Assembly: GCA_021521415.1 (NCBI GenBank) | Contig: JAIQDT010003784.1 | Coordinates: 62,001-126,000, forward strand | Reading direction: 5' to 3' | Length of the DNA stretch: 64,000 nucleotides | Source of the DNA: Bidens hawaiensis | Taxonomy: Eukaryota; Streptophyta; Magnoliopsida; Asterales; Asteraceae | Shown here: positions 20,711 through 31,392 of the stretch, piece by piece | How the letters are laid out: each line of letters opens with the position of its first letter | Position numbering within the stretch: position 1 is the stretch's first letter | The notes under the pieces: model-generated | Told to the model about the DNA's origin: nothing | Databases searched by the model: none | The model's input: the letters and a program-made list of their open reading frames with translations, nothing else | Translations under genes and position numbers: made by a program

Positions 20711-22331
20711 TATTTAATTTTAAATTAAATAATTAAATGAATTAATTAAAGAATTAAATAAATAAATAAATTAGGTTATCGAGAAACCCTTTTATCCCGA
20801 CAGCCAAATACGTTAAGAATGTTTCAGATTTCCGAAACATAACTTAAAATTATTTAAGTATTTTGTACAAAGAAGACGAAAATATTTTTGGTATTTTGCA
20901 AAAATTTAAATAATGTATTGCCAAAAAAATAGGCAATCTTTTTGTGTTTTTCAATGATTTTATCAAAAACAGTACATATTTTTGTTTTTTTGTTGAGTTT
21001 GAGCAGAGAATCATATTGACCAAATTGCCCTTCCATCACAGTTTTATATTTTAGCGATATTATGACTGGTGATAAGTCGGTCATTTGTATTGTTATCCAC
21101 ATAAATCTAATAACACACATTCAAGTATTTTTGTGATATGATTAAATAGTTCAATTAAAGCACAGAATATCAGAAACTATCAGCCTCTAATCTCGGTTCA
21201 AGCTTAATTTGATTTTTGCCAAATCACCCCAACTTGACTTAAACCATTATATTGTTGATCAAAATTTTGATACCTATTTTGAAATTTTGAGCAATGCATC
21301 AAGTTTCCTTTACTCTGAGTGAGTATGCACGAGTCCATCTGTCGCCTTACATACATTGTATCCCCTGTGGTCCGTTTCTTAATGGTATTAAGATGCACGC
21401 AAGGGAGGAACAATTGTATGACTAACAGTGGATTTTGATCAAGTCAGTAATTTAAATTGTACGAAGTACAGCGGTGATCAAGTTTAATGACTTTGGGTTA
21501 GCTCTAGAAGGCGAGTGAAATATTCATGCTTATGAATACCCAGATAGTTAAGCTGCATAAAGACTCACAGTGTCCCGAATCTTAACGCTTGTTATTTGCT
21601 TTATTTTATTTTTGGGTGATCAACAAATATAAGGCTTGAGTATGACTGGTTATTACATTTCTGTCATCCTCACTGAGACTTTTGCTAGAGACTAACACCC
21701 CTTTCAATTTGGCATTTCTTTATGTTTATATCACATACTTTACTCTACTGGGTTGTTTTAAGACCTACCAATGCACCAATGCAATTAAGCACACAGTCTT
21801 TTAAGCTTACTTTTTGCTGAATTTGGGGTCAAGGTAATCAATGTACTATCATGTTCTCTTTTTGCTTCAAAAACTCAAAATTTTGAGAAGCATAAAATAA
21901 AGAAAAGATAAATTTAATCGCCCCAGTTAACTTAAGTTTATAAATAAATGGCTAACCATCAATTCACAAGTGAATCATAGGACCAATACATGCAAGCATG
22001 CTTCACAAACTTAAATAACCGACATAATTTTCAAGGAGAAAATAATCTAAAAACGTCTGCAAAAATCTTTTTGGTTTTTCTCTGTACAAACTTTAAAAAC
22101 ACAATTTTTTTTTTTATTTTCAAAATTTTAAAATGTTTTTGGTTTTTCTAAATATTTGAAGAGAAAAACATTAAAGAACAAAATCACAATATTTTTAAAT
22201 TTTAGAATTTTTTAATGTTTTTGGATTTTATCTAAACAAACAAAAACACACTCTTTTTGTATTTTCTAGATTTTCACCCCCTAAAACCAAAATAAATTTT
22301 AAAAGAAAGATATGACAGAAAATAAAGATAG
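20711..22331 (-). other. E4 pol-aORF spacer, conserved with E5
   Basis: No credible ORF over 1.6 kb. Three blocks (about 20985-21120, 21190-21480, 21600-21900) align to E5 at 58797-58925, 58975-59345 and 59440-59715. The best is 21320-21427, with GGTATTAAGA and GCAAGGGAGGAACAA. The 22030-22310 part is A/T homopolymer-rich. Confidence 0.7.
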
Positions 22332-23006
22332 TCATCCTTGTTTAAGGATATCAGCAAGGGTCTTCAATCCGTTTAAATCAAGCAAAAATTTAAAACGCGT
22401 TTTGTCAAAAGCTTTAGTAAACAGATCGGCTTTCTGAAAATCAGTATGTACTTTGTCAAGATCGATTAATTTCTTTTCATACCAATCCCGTATAAAATGA
22501 TATCGAATTTCTATATGTTTCGTTTTAGAATGTTGTACGGGATTCTTGGTGTTACTAATAGCAGCAGAATTATCAATCAAAATAGGAGTAGTAAAAAACT
22601 TCAAACCGTAGTCGCGAAGATGTTGTTGTATCCACAAAACCTGGGAACAGCAACTCGAGGCTGCAACATACTCAGCTTCGGCGGTTGAAGTGGAGACCGT
22701 TGTCTGCTTCTTACACTGCCAGGAAACAGTCGTTGATTTGAAGTTGATCTTGCATCCTCCATAATCTGAGTCTGAGTAGGCAATAAGAACGAAAGTATCT
22801 TCCTTGGGGTACCACAACCCGATGTATGGATTTCCCCTTAAATACTGAAGAACTCTCTTGACTGCAGCTAGGTGAGTCACTCGTGGACTTGCTTGATACC
22901 TAGCACAAAGAAAAACAGCAAACATAATATCAGGGCGAGAAGCCGTTAAATACATTAAAGAACCAATCATGGCACGATAGAGGGTAGGATCAACGGAATC
23001 CTCCAA
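22332..23006 (-). pseudogene. E4 RNase H and RT C-terminus
   Basis: Begins in the RT thumb (LYRAMIGSLMYLTASRPDI) and runs through Copia RNase H: AYSDSDYGGCKINFKSTT with the first Asp, TAEAEYVAASSCCSQVLW with the Glu, ILIDNSAAISNTKNPVQH with the next Asp, and KADLFTKAFDK at the end. Between KSTT and VSWQCKKQ about ten residues normally present in Copia RNase H are missing, an in-frame deletion that probably inactivates the fold. It ends at LADILKQG-stop. The frame differs from the ORF upstream because of a 1-base shift near 23038. Confidence 0.9.
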
Positions 23007-23007
23007 T

Positions 23008-23950
23008 TCATCCGGTGATAAATTGTGCCCTACTGAGAGGAGTTGAAGGGATTTTTCCGGCAGAAATCTTGAATTGGCTCAAGACATCGTTCACATATTT
23101 AGTCTGGTGAATAAAAATTCCATGAGCAGACTGGTGAACCTGCAACCCTAAAAAGAAATTCATCTCTCCCATCGAGCTCATCTCGAACTTTGTTTGCATG
23201 GACTTCTCGAACTCCTTACACAATGTGTCGTTTGTAGACCCAAAAATAATATCGTCAACATAAATCTAGACTAGAAGAAGATCGTCATCAACAGTTTTAT
23301 GAAATAAAGTGTAGTCAACAGTTCCTCGTTTGAAGCCATTATCAGTCAGATGGTCGGCGAGCGTGCCATACCAAGCTCTCGGGGCTTGATGTAGACCATA
23401 CAGGGCCTTGTTTAATCGGTAAACACGGTCTGGATAATCAGGATCTTCAAAACCAGGTGGTTGTTGGACAAACACTTCCTCGTGTAATTCACCATTGAGA
23501 AAAGCACTTTTAACATCCATTTGATAGACCTTGATATTCTTATAAGCTGCATAAGCCAGGAAGATTCGAATCGACTCTAATCTTGCAACTGGAGCATATA
23601 CCTCTGTGTAATCAATACCCTCTTGCTGATGAAAACCTTGCACCACTAGACGTGCTTTGTTTCTGACAATCACCCCTCGATCATCCTTCTTACATTTAAA
23701 TACCCACTTAGTCGGAATGACTTTCTTGACTCTAGCAGGTTTGTCTATTAAATCCCAAACACCCAAACGTGCAAACTGCTGTAATTCTTCTTGCATTGCT
23801 TCTACCCAAGAAGGATCTTCAAGTGCCTTACGAGCTGTCGTTGGCTCAACTTGAGATAGAAAGCAATTGAATTTAGCAATATTCACAATTCCAGAAGAAT
23901 GTAAGTTAGTGTAAGCACACAATATGTTATTATCACTTGATGACGTGTAC
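23008..23950 (-). pseudogene. E4 reverse transcriptase
   Basis: ORF 23922-23266 covers fingers and palm: [63 protein letters not shown] with the first catalytic Asp, [20 protein letters not shown] in place of the usual Gln codon (CAG) interrupts DDDLLLV-stop-IYVDDIIFGS; the YVDD active site follows intact. ORF 23223-23008 continues with MGEMNFFLGLQVHQ. Frameshifts lie at both ends: near 23940 at the integrase-RT junction and near 23038. Confidence 0.92.
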
Positions 23951-25244
23951 GAACGCCCACATCAAGTTCTCCAATGATATTTTCCTGTGGATGATATCCA
24001 TGAATCCGAAGAGTGGGATTCTCAGGAACAACAACATTATCAAATAAGTTAGTGTAATGTTCACCCAACTCGGGAGATGAAACATTGTCACTGTCAAGAT
24101 CAATAACTTGAATTTCAGCTTGATCATCATTAGAAGAAGTAGAAACATTATCAATAGCAACTGGAGAAACAACTTGAGATTCTTCAGTTGGAGCATCTGG
24201 TTGAGCTTCAACTTCATTAGAACTTGAAGATCTTGGAATGGTCAAATGATCTTCAAAGTATGCTCGAACCAGATCTTCATCGAAGTGTTCAGTAAAAGGA
24301 GTAAAAGAATTAAATAAACTATCGTAGTCAAACATCCAGTCTGGACCTTTCCCTTGAGGAGGAGTTGTGTACTTTTGACAGTCCACATGGTACCATTCTT
24401 CAACACAACTAGATGTGAAATTAAAAACCCTTTTATTTGGAGATGCATATCCCAAGAAATACCCTTCGATAGGTTTTTCTTCAAATTTACCTGAATCCTT
24501 TTTCAACATTGTACACGGACACCCAAATGGTTCCAGGTACTTTAAATTAGGTTTTCTATTATTTAAGATCTCGTAGCTTGTCTTCTTGAGTCTTTTCACT
24601 GTTAGAACTCGATTAAGCATATAACAAGCTATATTCACTGCCTCATTCCAAAATTGGACAGGAAGTTTTGAATCAGCGAGCATTGTGCGTGCAGCTTCAA
24701 TCAGAGTTCTATTTTTCCTTTCAGCAACACCATTTTTTTGAGGTACATAAGGTGCACTATATTCTCGGTGAATTCCCTTTTGAATACAAAAGAAATCCAA
24801 TATAGTGTTTTTAAATTCAGTACCATTATCACTACGGATTCTCCTCACCTTTTGTTTATACAGTGATTCGATCTTAGTAATAAGATTTTGTAACAAAACC
24901 GGTGTTTGATCTTTTGAACTCATAAATAACACCCATGAATATCTTGAATAATCATCTGTCACTACAAGACAATACCAGTCTCCAGAAATACTCGCACGAT
25001 TCACTGGACCAAACAAATCCATATGAAGTCGTTCAAGAGGAGTATCAATGGAATTCAATAACTTAGAGGGATGTGTCTTCTTCTTCTGCTTGCCCTTTTT
25101 GCATGCAACGTAGTGATCAGATAACTTAAAATTCCTTAACGAGACACCCTCAACTAAGTCATTTGCCATTAAATAATTCATCTTTCTGACATATATGTGA
25201 CCCATTCTACGATGCCATAGAATCGAGTCTTTCTCGGTTGCTTT
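23951..25244 (-). pseudogene. E4 integrase
   Basis: The main ORF starts at 25205, in frame with the protease ORF. An H-H-C-C-type zinc region (WHRRMGH...CKKGKQKK) is followed by the catalytic core: D in LHMDLFGPV, D in RRIRSDNGTEFKN, E in NGVAERKNRTLIEAA. All three acids are present. FGCPCTMLKKDSGKFEEK and EGYFLGYAS are conserved Copia integrase C-terminal segments. A long acidic Ser-rich linker leads to RT. The ORF ends out of frame in a run of unrelated residues after TRHQV because of a 1-base loss near 23940. Confidence 0.92.
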
Positions 25245-25622
25245 TTAGACAAAACATGTTTCGATCGATGTGGATACCTTAGATCTCATATTTAAGACAT
25301 AAATATCATTTGATCGTGGTGATCGCATGACAACCATGTCCTCGGGGATAACATAACCCGGTTTCAAGATAAGACATTCTTTGTCAGTAAATATCGTAGT
25401 GTATTTTTTATCACAAATCTGTGATACACTCAATAAATTATGATCAACCTTGTCACAATAATTCACTTTCTCAAACGTAATGTGACCATTTGAAACTTCA
25501 CCCTCTTGTGTGATCATGCCCCCAGAATTCCCAGCAAACGCTACATAACCCCCTTGAATATTTCTTACGTTGGTTAATAGGTCGAGATTCCCAGTGATAT
25601 GACGTGAACATCCGCTATCCAT
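25245..25622 (-). pseudogene. E4 protease
   Basis: Copia aspartic protease: MDSGCSRHITGNLDLLTN carries the D-S-G active site, followed by GGYVAFAGNSGG and LLSVSQICDKKY, where the GAG-pre-integrase region begins. Ends at a TAA in CFV-stop-KATEKDS, after which the same frame continues into integrase. Cleaves the Gag-Pol polyprotein. Confidence 0.88.
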
Positions 25623-25879
25623 GATCCAGTTTTCACCAGAAATGGTCTTGGATGAACCCTACACACAAACAAAAGTGATTAGTTCAAAAGGGCAGCCCAG
25701 GCCTCAGTCTTGGGCACCTTTTGGGTTTCTCTTTGATCATTAACTTTAACAGATTTCAATTGTTGTTCAGCCACTTGTGAATAAGTTACCGACTTCCTAG
25801 ACTTTCGTCTTAAGTAAGCTGCCTGAACAATGTTTGAATTCTTGTTTTAACATATAGGTTCAGTTGGAATGAATTTTGG

Positions 25880-26481
25880 TTACACTTGACCGTGTGTCTC
25901 ATTGACATGAAGAACCTTCCGAGGATTCACATCAGAGAACAAAATATGAGTATCATCAGCATACGACACAGGTCGTTTCATGATCTCCTTGACCAATGGA
26001 ATTGGCTTAGATTTGTCCTTGATAAAAGGATGAAGATTCTGATAGTTCTGCTGACAACAATTCCTCACAACATGACCTTGTTGACCGCATAAAAACAAGT
26101 TCGCATGTCTACATGATGATGTTTAGAAGTAATTGGAATAAATGATGCAGATGGTTGATGATGACTCACATTTTTAGTCATGCTCTTAGCAAACTCATCA
26201 GATAATTCAGATTTCTTCTTTAAATAAAAATCTAAATTAGAACAGTTCGAAAAGCTTTTTAGTGTATCTGTCCCAGTTGACTTCACAAAGTTAATCTTCT
26301 TAGCTTGTTTTAAAAATTGTTTTGCCTTAGTCAATGGATCAGATTGAACTGATGTTTTTGTTTGAGCATACACACGTTCAAGTTCTTGAATTTTTGAAGT
26401 TTCATTGACAAAAACACTCTCAATAAGTTCAGGTTTGATAATACTTATTGGAATATCTTTTTCAGTGAACATCGTATCCAT
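25880..26481 (-). pseudogene. E4 Gag-Pol linker with second zinc knuckle
   Basis: ORF 26481-26065 runs into a 1-base frameshift inside a CCHC knuckle: one frame ends TCFY, the other gives CGQQGHVVRNC (about 26045-26100). Together they form C-X2-C-X4-H-X4-C. The downstream ORF continues to VSYADDTHILFSDVN. Two knuckles separated by a long coiled coil are unusual for Copia Gag. Confidence 0.75.
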
Positions 26482-26530
26482 TCCCTTTAACTTAAAAACT
26501 CTAGCCGATGAAGACTTAGAACTTGGAGGA

Positions 26531-27575
26531 TTAATGATGCATTAAGTCCTCGTCAGAAATCTTTGGTTTAACTGACTTCTTTGTCCTCACTGGTTTGGTT
26601 TTCACAGTTTCTTCCTTGTTCATTTGAGATTTGAATGAACCATACACAGCTTCCTCAAACTCTTGAGGTTCGCAAGGAATATGATTAGAACTAGGAATGT
26701 TCTTATTCTTGTGTATTATCTCAGGTTCAAACACATCTTCAATAATCACTTTATCAACATTTTCAACAAAGACCTTTTTACTTTCCACATGAGGTTTTTG
26801 AGGAGCAACTTGGGGTTTGACAATTTCAGGTTTAACCAATTTAGGTTTTTCAGAAATCACGGATTCTTTTTTAATCAAATCCTCTTCTTTTCTTGCAAAA
26901 GGATTAATTTTATAATCATTATGAAAAGGTGGTGGAATTTCAACAAAACCAATACCTTTCTTATAATCTTTTTGTTTTCCAGATACTTCAATAATTTCAT
27001 TCAACAGAAAAGATGAATTCCTAAATTTTCCCAATTTGTTCTTCAATTCAAGAACCTCATTCTCAAGCTCAGTTATCTTAGAATGATGTTTCAAAATTTC
27101 CTGAAACTTTTGGTCATTAATGGTCATTTTCACAGATAACTCGGCTTTGAGATCGTGGTTACTTGTCGACAATGCTTCAATCTTTTCTCGAGATCTCCTT
27201 TGAGATTCAAGAGATTGTCGATAAGTATCCTTAAGAGAAGCAATTTCTCTTATAAGATTATCATTTTGATTTTTCAATGCTTCTAACTTAGATTTGTTAG
27301 AGTCACAGTCAACACATGATGCTTTAACAAATGAAGTAGTAGAAATAGAATTACTAACCTCATTGATCTTGGCCATGCAAGCAAACATTGATTCAGAAGG
27401 CTTGTCGCAAGAGTCGTCAGAATCAGATCCAGAATCATTATCGGAAGACATCTCACTACCAGTAGCATCTTGACAATCTTTATGTAACCCAAACATAGCC
27501 AAATTTGCTTGAACATCATTGCATAGTAACCGTTGTGACCAATCAGTTCCATCTGCTAACATTGCTTGTGTTGTA
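26531..27575 (-). pseudogene. E4 Gag coiled-coil extension
   Basis: 343-residue ORF from 27562, in frame with the first zinc knuckle just upstream. It starts acidic and Ser-rich (SSDNDSGSDSDDSCDKPSES), then forms a long heptad-type coiled coil (KSKLEALKNQNDNLIREIAS through ITELENEVLELKNKLGKF), then a Lys/Val/Pro-rich tail. It has no enzymatic motif. This type of extension between knuckles is seen in some large plant Copia Gag proteins; a role in particle assembly is inference. Confidence 0.75.
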
Positions 27576-28893
27576 GAAGAAGATGGTTTCTTTTCAGCAT
27601 CACTTCCACGTGGTGTAGAAGCATTTTAACTTTGACCACGAGGTCCAGTGTATTCTTTCCTTGGTTTGTCACATTCCTTTGCGAAATGCCCAAATTCTTG
27701 ACAATTATAACACTTTACTTTTAATTTGTCAAAACCCAACTTCTTGTTTAAAGCTGGAAGATCTTTTCCAGTTCTCTGCATGAATCTTTTTAACTTTACG
27801 AATGATCATAGCCATGTTCCATTTTAAATCCATGATTTCTAGATCATCTGGATCTATCTGATTATAGTCCTCATCTATTAAATCACTTGTGGCAATTTTA
27901 CTACTCACTAAGTTTTCATATGAAGACATAAAAGCCGTCAGAAAAGCAAAGTTTTGCTCAGCTTCCTTCATATTAACACTAGGTGGTGTAGCAAATGGAT
28001 TGGTATTAGTTGAATTTTCAGAACCTCCCGAATTACCAGCAGAGTAAAAACAAACTTTTGGATCATTAAACATAGTTGATTCTTTTTTCACTTGCCGCAT
28101 GGGTAAGAAAAGCAGTGATTGGAGAGATTGTTGAACTAAGAGGCATACTTCCACCATAGAAAGCTGGATCTTGATTTTCTTTGGAGGATTTTTTAGACTT
28201 AAGATCATATTCTCTAGCTTCGATCTTTTGTAGAAATTCAAGTGCCGTCAAGTCTTCATTCAGAAAATAATCATTCTCTTTCAAAACCATTAGAAATGTT
28301 GAGTAGGAACTTTGAAGCACACTTTTAATAGTGTCAATTTTATCTCTTTTAGAAATTTCCATTTTCATCTTGTCCATTTCAGCAATTAAATGACTAAATC
28401 TTGTAGTCATCTCTTCAACTGTTTCTCCTTTCAATAAATTAAAGTTTCGAAACTGAAACTTGAGCATCACTTTCTTACTCTCAGCTGTGTTTCCCATGCT
28501 TCTCATACGCAGATGTTGAAATAAAGACGCACATCTCTTGATACTACCAACTTGATGAAAGATATTTTCAGGTAATGCCATAGTCAAAGTATAATATGCT
28601 TTTATATCGATTTCTAAAGCTTTCTTCTCTTCTTGTGAGTATTGAGAAACAGCTTTAGGAGTATATCCAATAGTATCATCACCAATCATTGGTGCAACAT
28701 AAACTTCATCAAGACAATATGAGCAGTCAGGATGAACAGATCCCAAATGTGCACGAAACCGAGATTCCCACTTGGCAAAGTCACTGAACTTCATCAATCT
28801 TGGACATTTAGAATGTGAACCTATCTCGGTATCAAGTTGCAACATCTGTTGCATCAACATGTTTTGAGACGCTAATGCATACATACCAGCCAT
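27576..28893 (-). pseudogene. E4 Gag
   Basis: Starts with ATG at 28893. It has a Copia-type Gag capsid (UBN2-like): LMKFSDFAKWESRFRAHL, TMALPENIFHQVGSIKRC, KGETVEEMTTRFSHLIAEM, DLTALEFLQKIEAREYDL. The frame then shifts twice: near 28070-28240 into ORF 28241-27729 (MDLKWNMAMI) and again near 27745 into the frame holding the zinc knuckle CYNCQEFGHFAKEC (27671-27712). A stop in GGTCAAAGT-TAA follows. Gag forms the particle and binds RNA. Confidence 0.88.
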
Positions 28894-29869
28894 TTTTTTT
28901 GAAAATTTAAGAATTTAACGAATCAAAGAGTGAAATAGCTTAACGAATCAGTGAACAGTTATAGCAAACTATGAACAGTTATAGCGAACTATGAACAGTT
29001 ATAGCGAACTATGAACAGTTATAGCGAATCAACTCTTAACGAAGTTAAGACTGATCAGCAACGAAGTACCTTAACGAATGAGATGAGTGTTTTAGCGAAT
29101 CAAAATTCAATCTAACGAGTCAACTTAACGAATCACAAATAAAGTTAATGAATCAACCAAATGACAAACAGATAACGAATGAGATGAAGATTTAGCGAAT
29201 CACAGGTCAACTTAACGAATTGACCAAACGAAGCACAAATGTTATGACACAAATCCCAAGAAGAACACGTGTCACACGAATCGGTTAATCTAGTTAACGA
29301 ACTAGATAACACGAACCAATAACTCACACGAATTGATTAACGAACTAGGTAGCGAAGTAACACTTTTGATAACGAATCACCAAGAAACATATAGCAAATC
29401 ACCAGGAAGAAGATAACGAATTACATTCATTTTCAAATCTTCAAAACTTCAAACGATTTTTCCAGAAATTTTGAAGATCAAACCCAGAAACTCAACAATA
29501 CCAGATTTGTAATACAACCTTGTTACTCAACCAAAATGTACAAATAACCTACCAATCTACTCGTAAATCAAATCCGAATCCAATACTCATAACCTCGTAA
29601 CCAATTAACACCTTAAACCAAATCAATTTGACCAACAACACACCCCTGTTTCAGACTTCAACCGAATCCAAATCCAAATCACACAAATCCAATCCACACC
29701 TCAATTCCTTTAATCCACACCTATCCAATACCTTAACCAACACAACCTCAATCCAAATTATCCATAATTCAATCAATTCAAATCAAAATTGATTCAAAAC
29801 CAAACAAAACCGAAAAACTTAATAAACATAACAAATAAAACACCAAATCAAGTGTAAAGAGCACCAACA
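28894..29869 (-). other. E4 leader with unidirectional TTCGTTA array
   Basis: About 980 bp between the primer site and the gag start. From 28916 to 29425 I count about 17 exact TAACGAA or TAGCGAA on the plus strand, so TTCGTTA or TTCGCTA on the element's sense strand, all one orientation. Four tandem 20-bp units (GAACAGTTATAGCGAACTAT) lie at 28953-29032. The remaining 29430-29869 is A/C-rich on the plus strand with no motif seen. Confidence 0.8.
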
Positions 29870-29881
29870 GCTCTGATACCA
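29870..29881 (-). other. E4 primer binding site (initiator Met tRNA)
   Basis: Minus strand TGGTATCAGAGC, two bases from the 5' LTR end. Confidence 0.93.
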
Positions 29882-29883
29882 CT

Positions 29884-30450
29884 TGTTGGATCCCGGATTA
29901 ACAGTCGATAACAATAAACAGATCTCAGATCTGTGAATATCCGATTACCACTATTAAAGATCTAGCTCATAATTAACCTTGATTTAATGTTATGTATGTG
30001 TATATATTATCAATAGATTAAACGAATAATGTTAAGGTGAAGCTTGAGAGAGAGCAATTACTCAAAAATCCTTTTGAAAACTTTTCTCCCAAAAACTTAC
30101 ATTAAAGTGAACAGTAGTTCACTATATATAGAAGGCGACCTGGTTCGCTAACATCCCCTAGCGAACCAGCTTCCCCTTCGTTACATAATTTAACATAGCG
30201 AACCACCCCCTGATTCGTTAACATCCCCTAACGAATCAGGAGGGAATACATTATAATGTCTTAGTTCGCTAACATCCCTAGCGAACTAGACTTAACTTTA
30301 ACGAACTAGTCTTAGTTCGCTAACATCCCTAGCGAACTAGACTTAACCTTAACGAACTAGTTAATAATAAACATTAAATATTACATTAATTGATAAATAA
30401 AACATTAACGATAAATACAAAGACTCTAGACGCAAAACCGTGCACTAACA
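29884..30450 (-). repeat. E4 5' LTR (567 bp) with four hairpins
   Basis: Ends TGTTGG...ACTAACA. Four perfect inverted repeats with 10- or 11-bp arms and 7- or 8-nt loops lie at 30140-30169, 30210-30239, 30262-30288 and 30313-30339, all built on TTCG[CT]TA...TA[AG]CGAA around ACATCCC. Twelve exact 7-mers in 567 bp by eye. TATA-like TATATATAG near 30122-30130 on the minus strand. Confidence 0.95.
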
Positions 30451-30455
30451 GGTAT
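30451..30455. other. E4 target site duplication, right
   Basis: GGTAT, identical to 18202-18206. Confidence 0.95.
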
Positions 30456-31355
30456 TTTGCCTTCCGGGCAACGTTATCTTCTTAAAGTCTTCTTAAGTGA
30501 AAGTTCGAGCATACTTCACTTTGTCTAGAAAGTTTGTTCTCCAAGTCAAGCAAGGTTTTTCTTCGAGCAAACCAAGTCTATTGGAAGATTTAGCAAGGTT
30601 TACTCTTGATAAACAGTGGTCCCAGCAAGCTTGAAGGAAGTTAATAAAGAAATATGCTAAGGACTTCCTACTAGAAAGGTTCAACTTAGAGAAACCTACA
30701 GTGCTACCAACACAAGCTAGAGTGTTACCAGCACACTTTGGTTTGCTTAATAAGTTAAAGTTAACAAAGAGTTGAAGGGGTTTCTGAAGAACAATTTTGC
30801 TTGTAGGACAATATCAAGCAAAGTTTGATATGGTCAAGAGGATTGAAGTCTGCCAGATGGAGAAAATATCCTAAGTAAAGTTTTCTTGGAGAACTGTTCC
30901 CCAGCATGGTTTATGGTTACCAGGTCTACTCGATGAAGACAAAAGCTACAAAGCTTGCTCGATAGACTGTTTACACTTAGAACTTTTGCATTTTGTTTAA
31001 ATATGTAATGTTACTATCGTTAGGGTTTCTATAAGGAATGTCAGGTGTCAAGAAAGGCCTATAAAAGGAATATTTTAGGGCACGCCTGTGACACACCTAG
31101 ACCTTACACCTGATCGTGATTCTTACGACTAATATATTCCCGTACGAAAATCTGCCTAAAATCCAAACATTCCATTCTGAGACCCTAATTGATTTTCGAT
31201 TGTTTCTGACATAATATTAATGAAAATATTTTGAGTTACAGTGTGTGTTTGTTACCTTTCTTTCTAGTAAGCAACATTTAGTGTGTTAGTGTTTTCGCCA
31301 TTAATACTCTATTGTTCTTTCATAAAATAGCATGTCGTTAACCTACCTGTCAACA
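30456..31355 (+). repeat. E1 3' LTR, second part
   Basis: Continuation of the LTR begun at 18083. It carries a TATA box (CTATAAAAGGA, 31059-31069), an AT-rich poly(A)-signal-like stretch near 31212-31232, and ends CAACA at 31351-31355, matching the TGTTG start. It is rich in AGCAAG-like words. The 3' end is inferred from the inverted ends; the target duplication cannot be checked. Confidence 0.65.
31060..31068 (+). promoter_or_regulatory. E1 LTR TATA box
   Basis: TATAAAAGG about 295 bp before the inferred LTR end, a normal spacing for R-U5. Confidence 0.6.
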
Positions 31356-31392
31356 CTTATGTGTGGGTTACGACAGTGAGATATTGAGTGAT

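Larger units (their letters stand above)
18207..30450 (-). mobile_element. E4: complete Copia element with 3' aORF (12.2 kb)
   Basis: Minus-strand element: 5' LTR 29884-30450, iMet primer site, leader, gag, coiled-coil linker, second zinc knuckle, PR, INT, RT, RH, long spacer, aORF, polypurine tract, 3' LTR 18207-18759. INT precedes RT, so it is Copia. LTR ends are TGTTGG...CTAACA, flanked by GGTAT on both sides. The LTRs differ by 4 substitutions and one 14-bp indel, so insertion is recent. Despite this the genes already hold frameshifts and stops, so the copy was probably made from, or quickly became, a defective element. Confidence 0.95.
13754..31355 (+). mobile_element. E1: SIRE-like Copia element, 3' part, split by E4
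   Basis: Plus-strand element whose 5' part lies beyond E2, outside the window. Visible are the downstream part of an additional ORF (13754-17905), a polypurine tract (18071-18082) and the 3' LTR in two pieces (18083-18206 and 30456-31355), separated by E4 (18207-30450) with target duplication GGTAT. The AGGGGGAGAT polypurine tract before TGTTGG, an LTR of about 1 kb, and a large ORF between pol and the 3' LTR fit the SIRE/Maximus lineage. It is the oldest layer here, carrying both E2 and E4. Confidence 0.75.
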
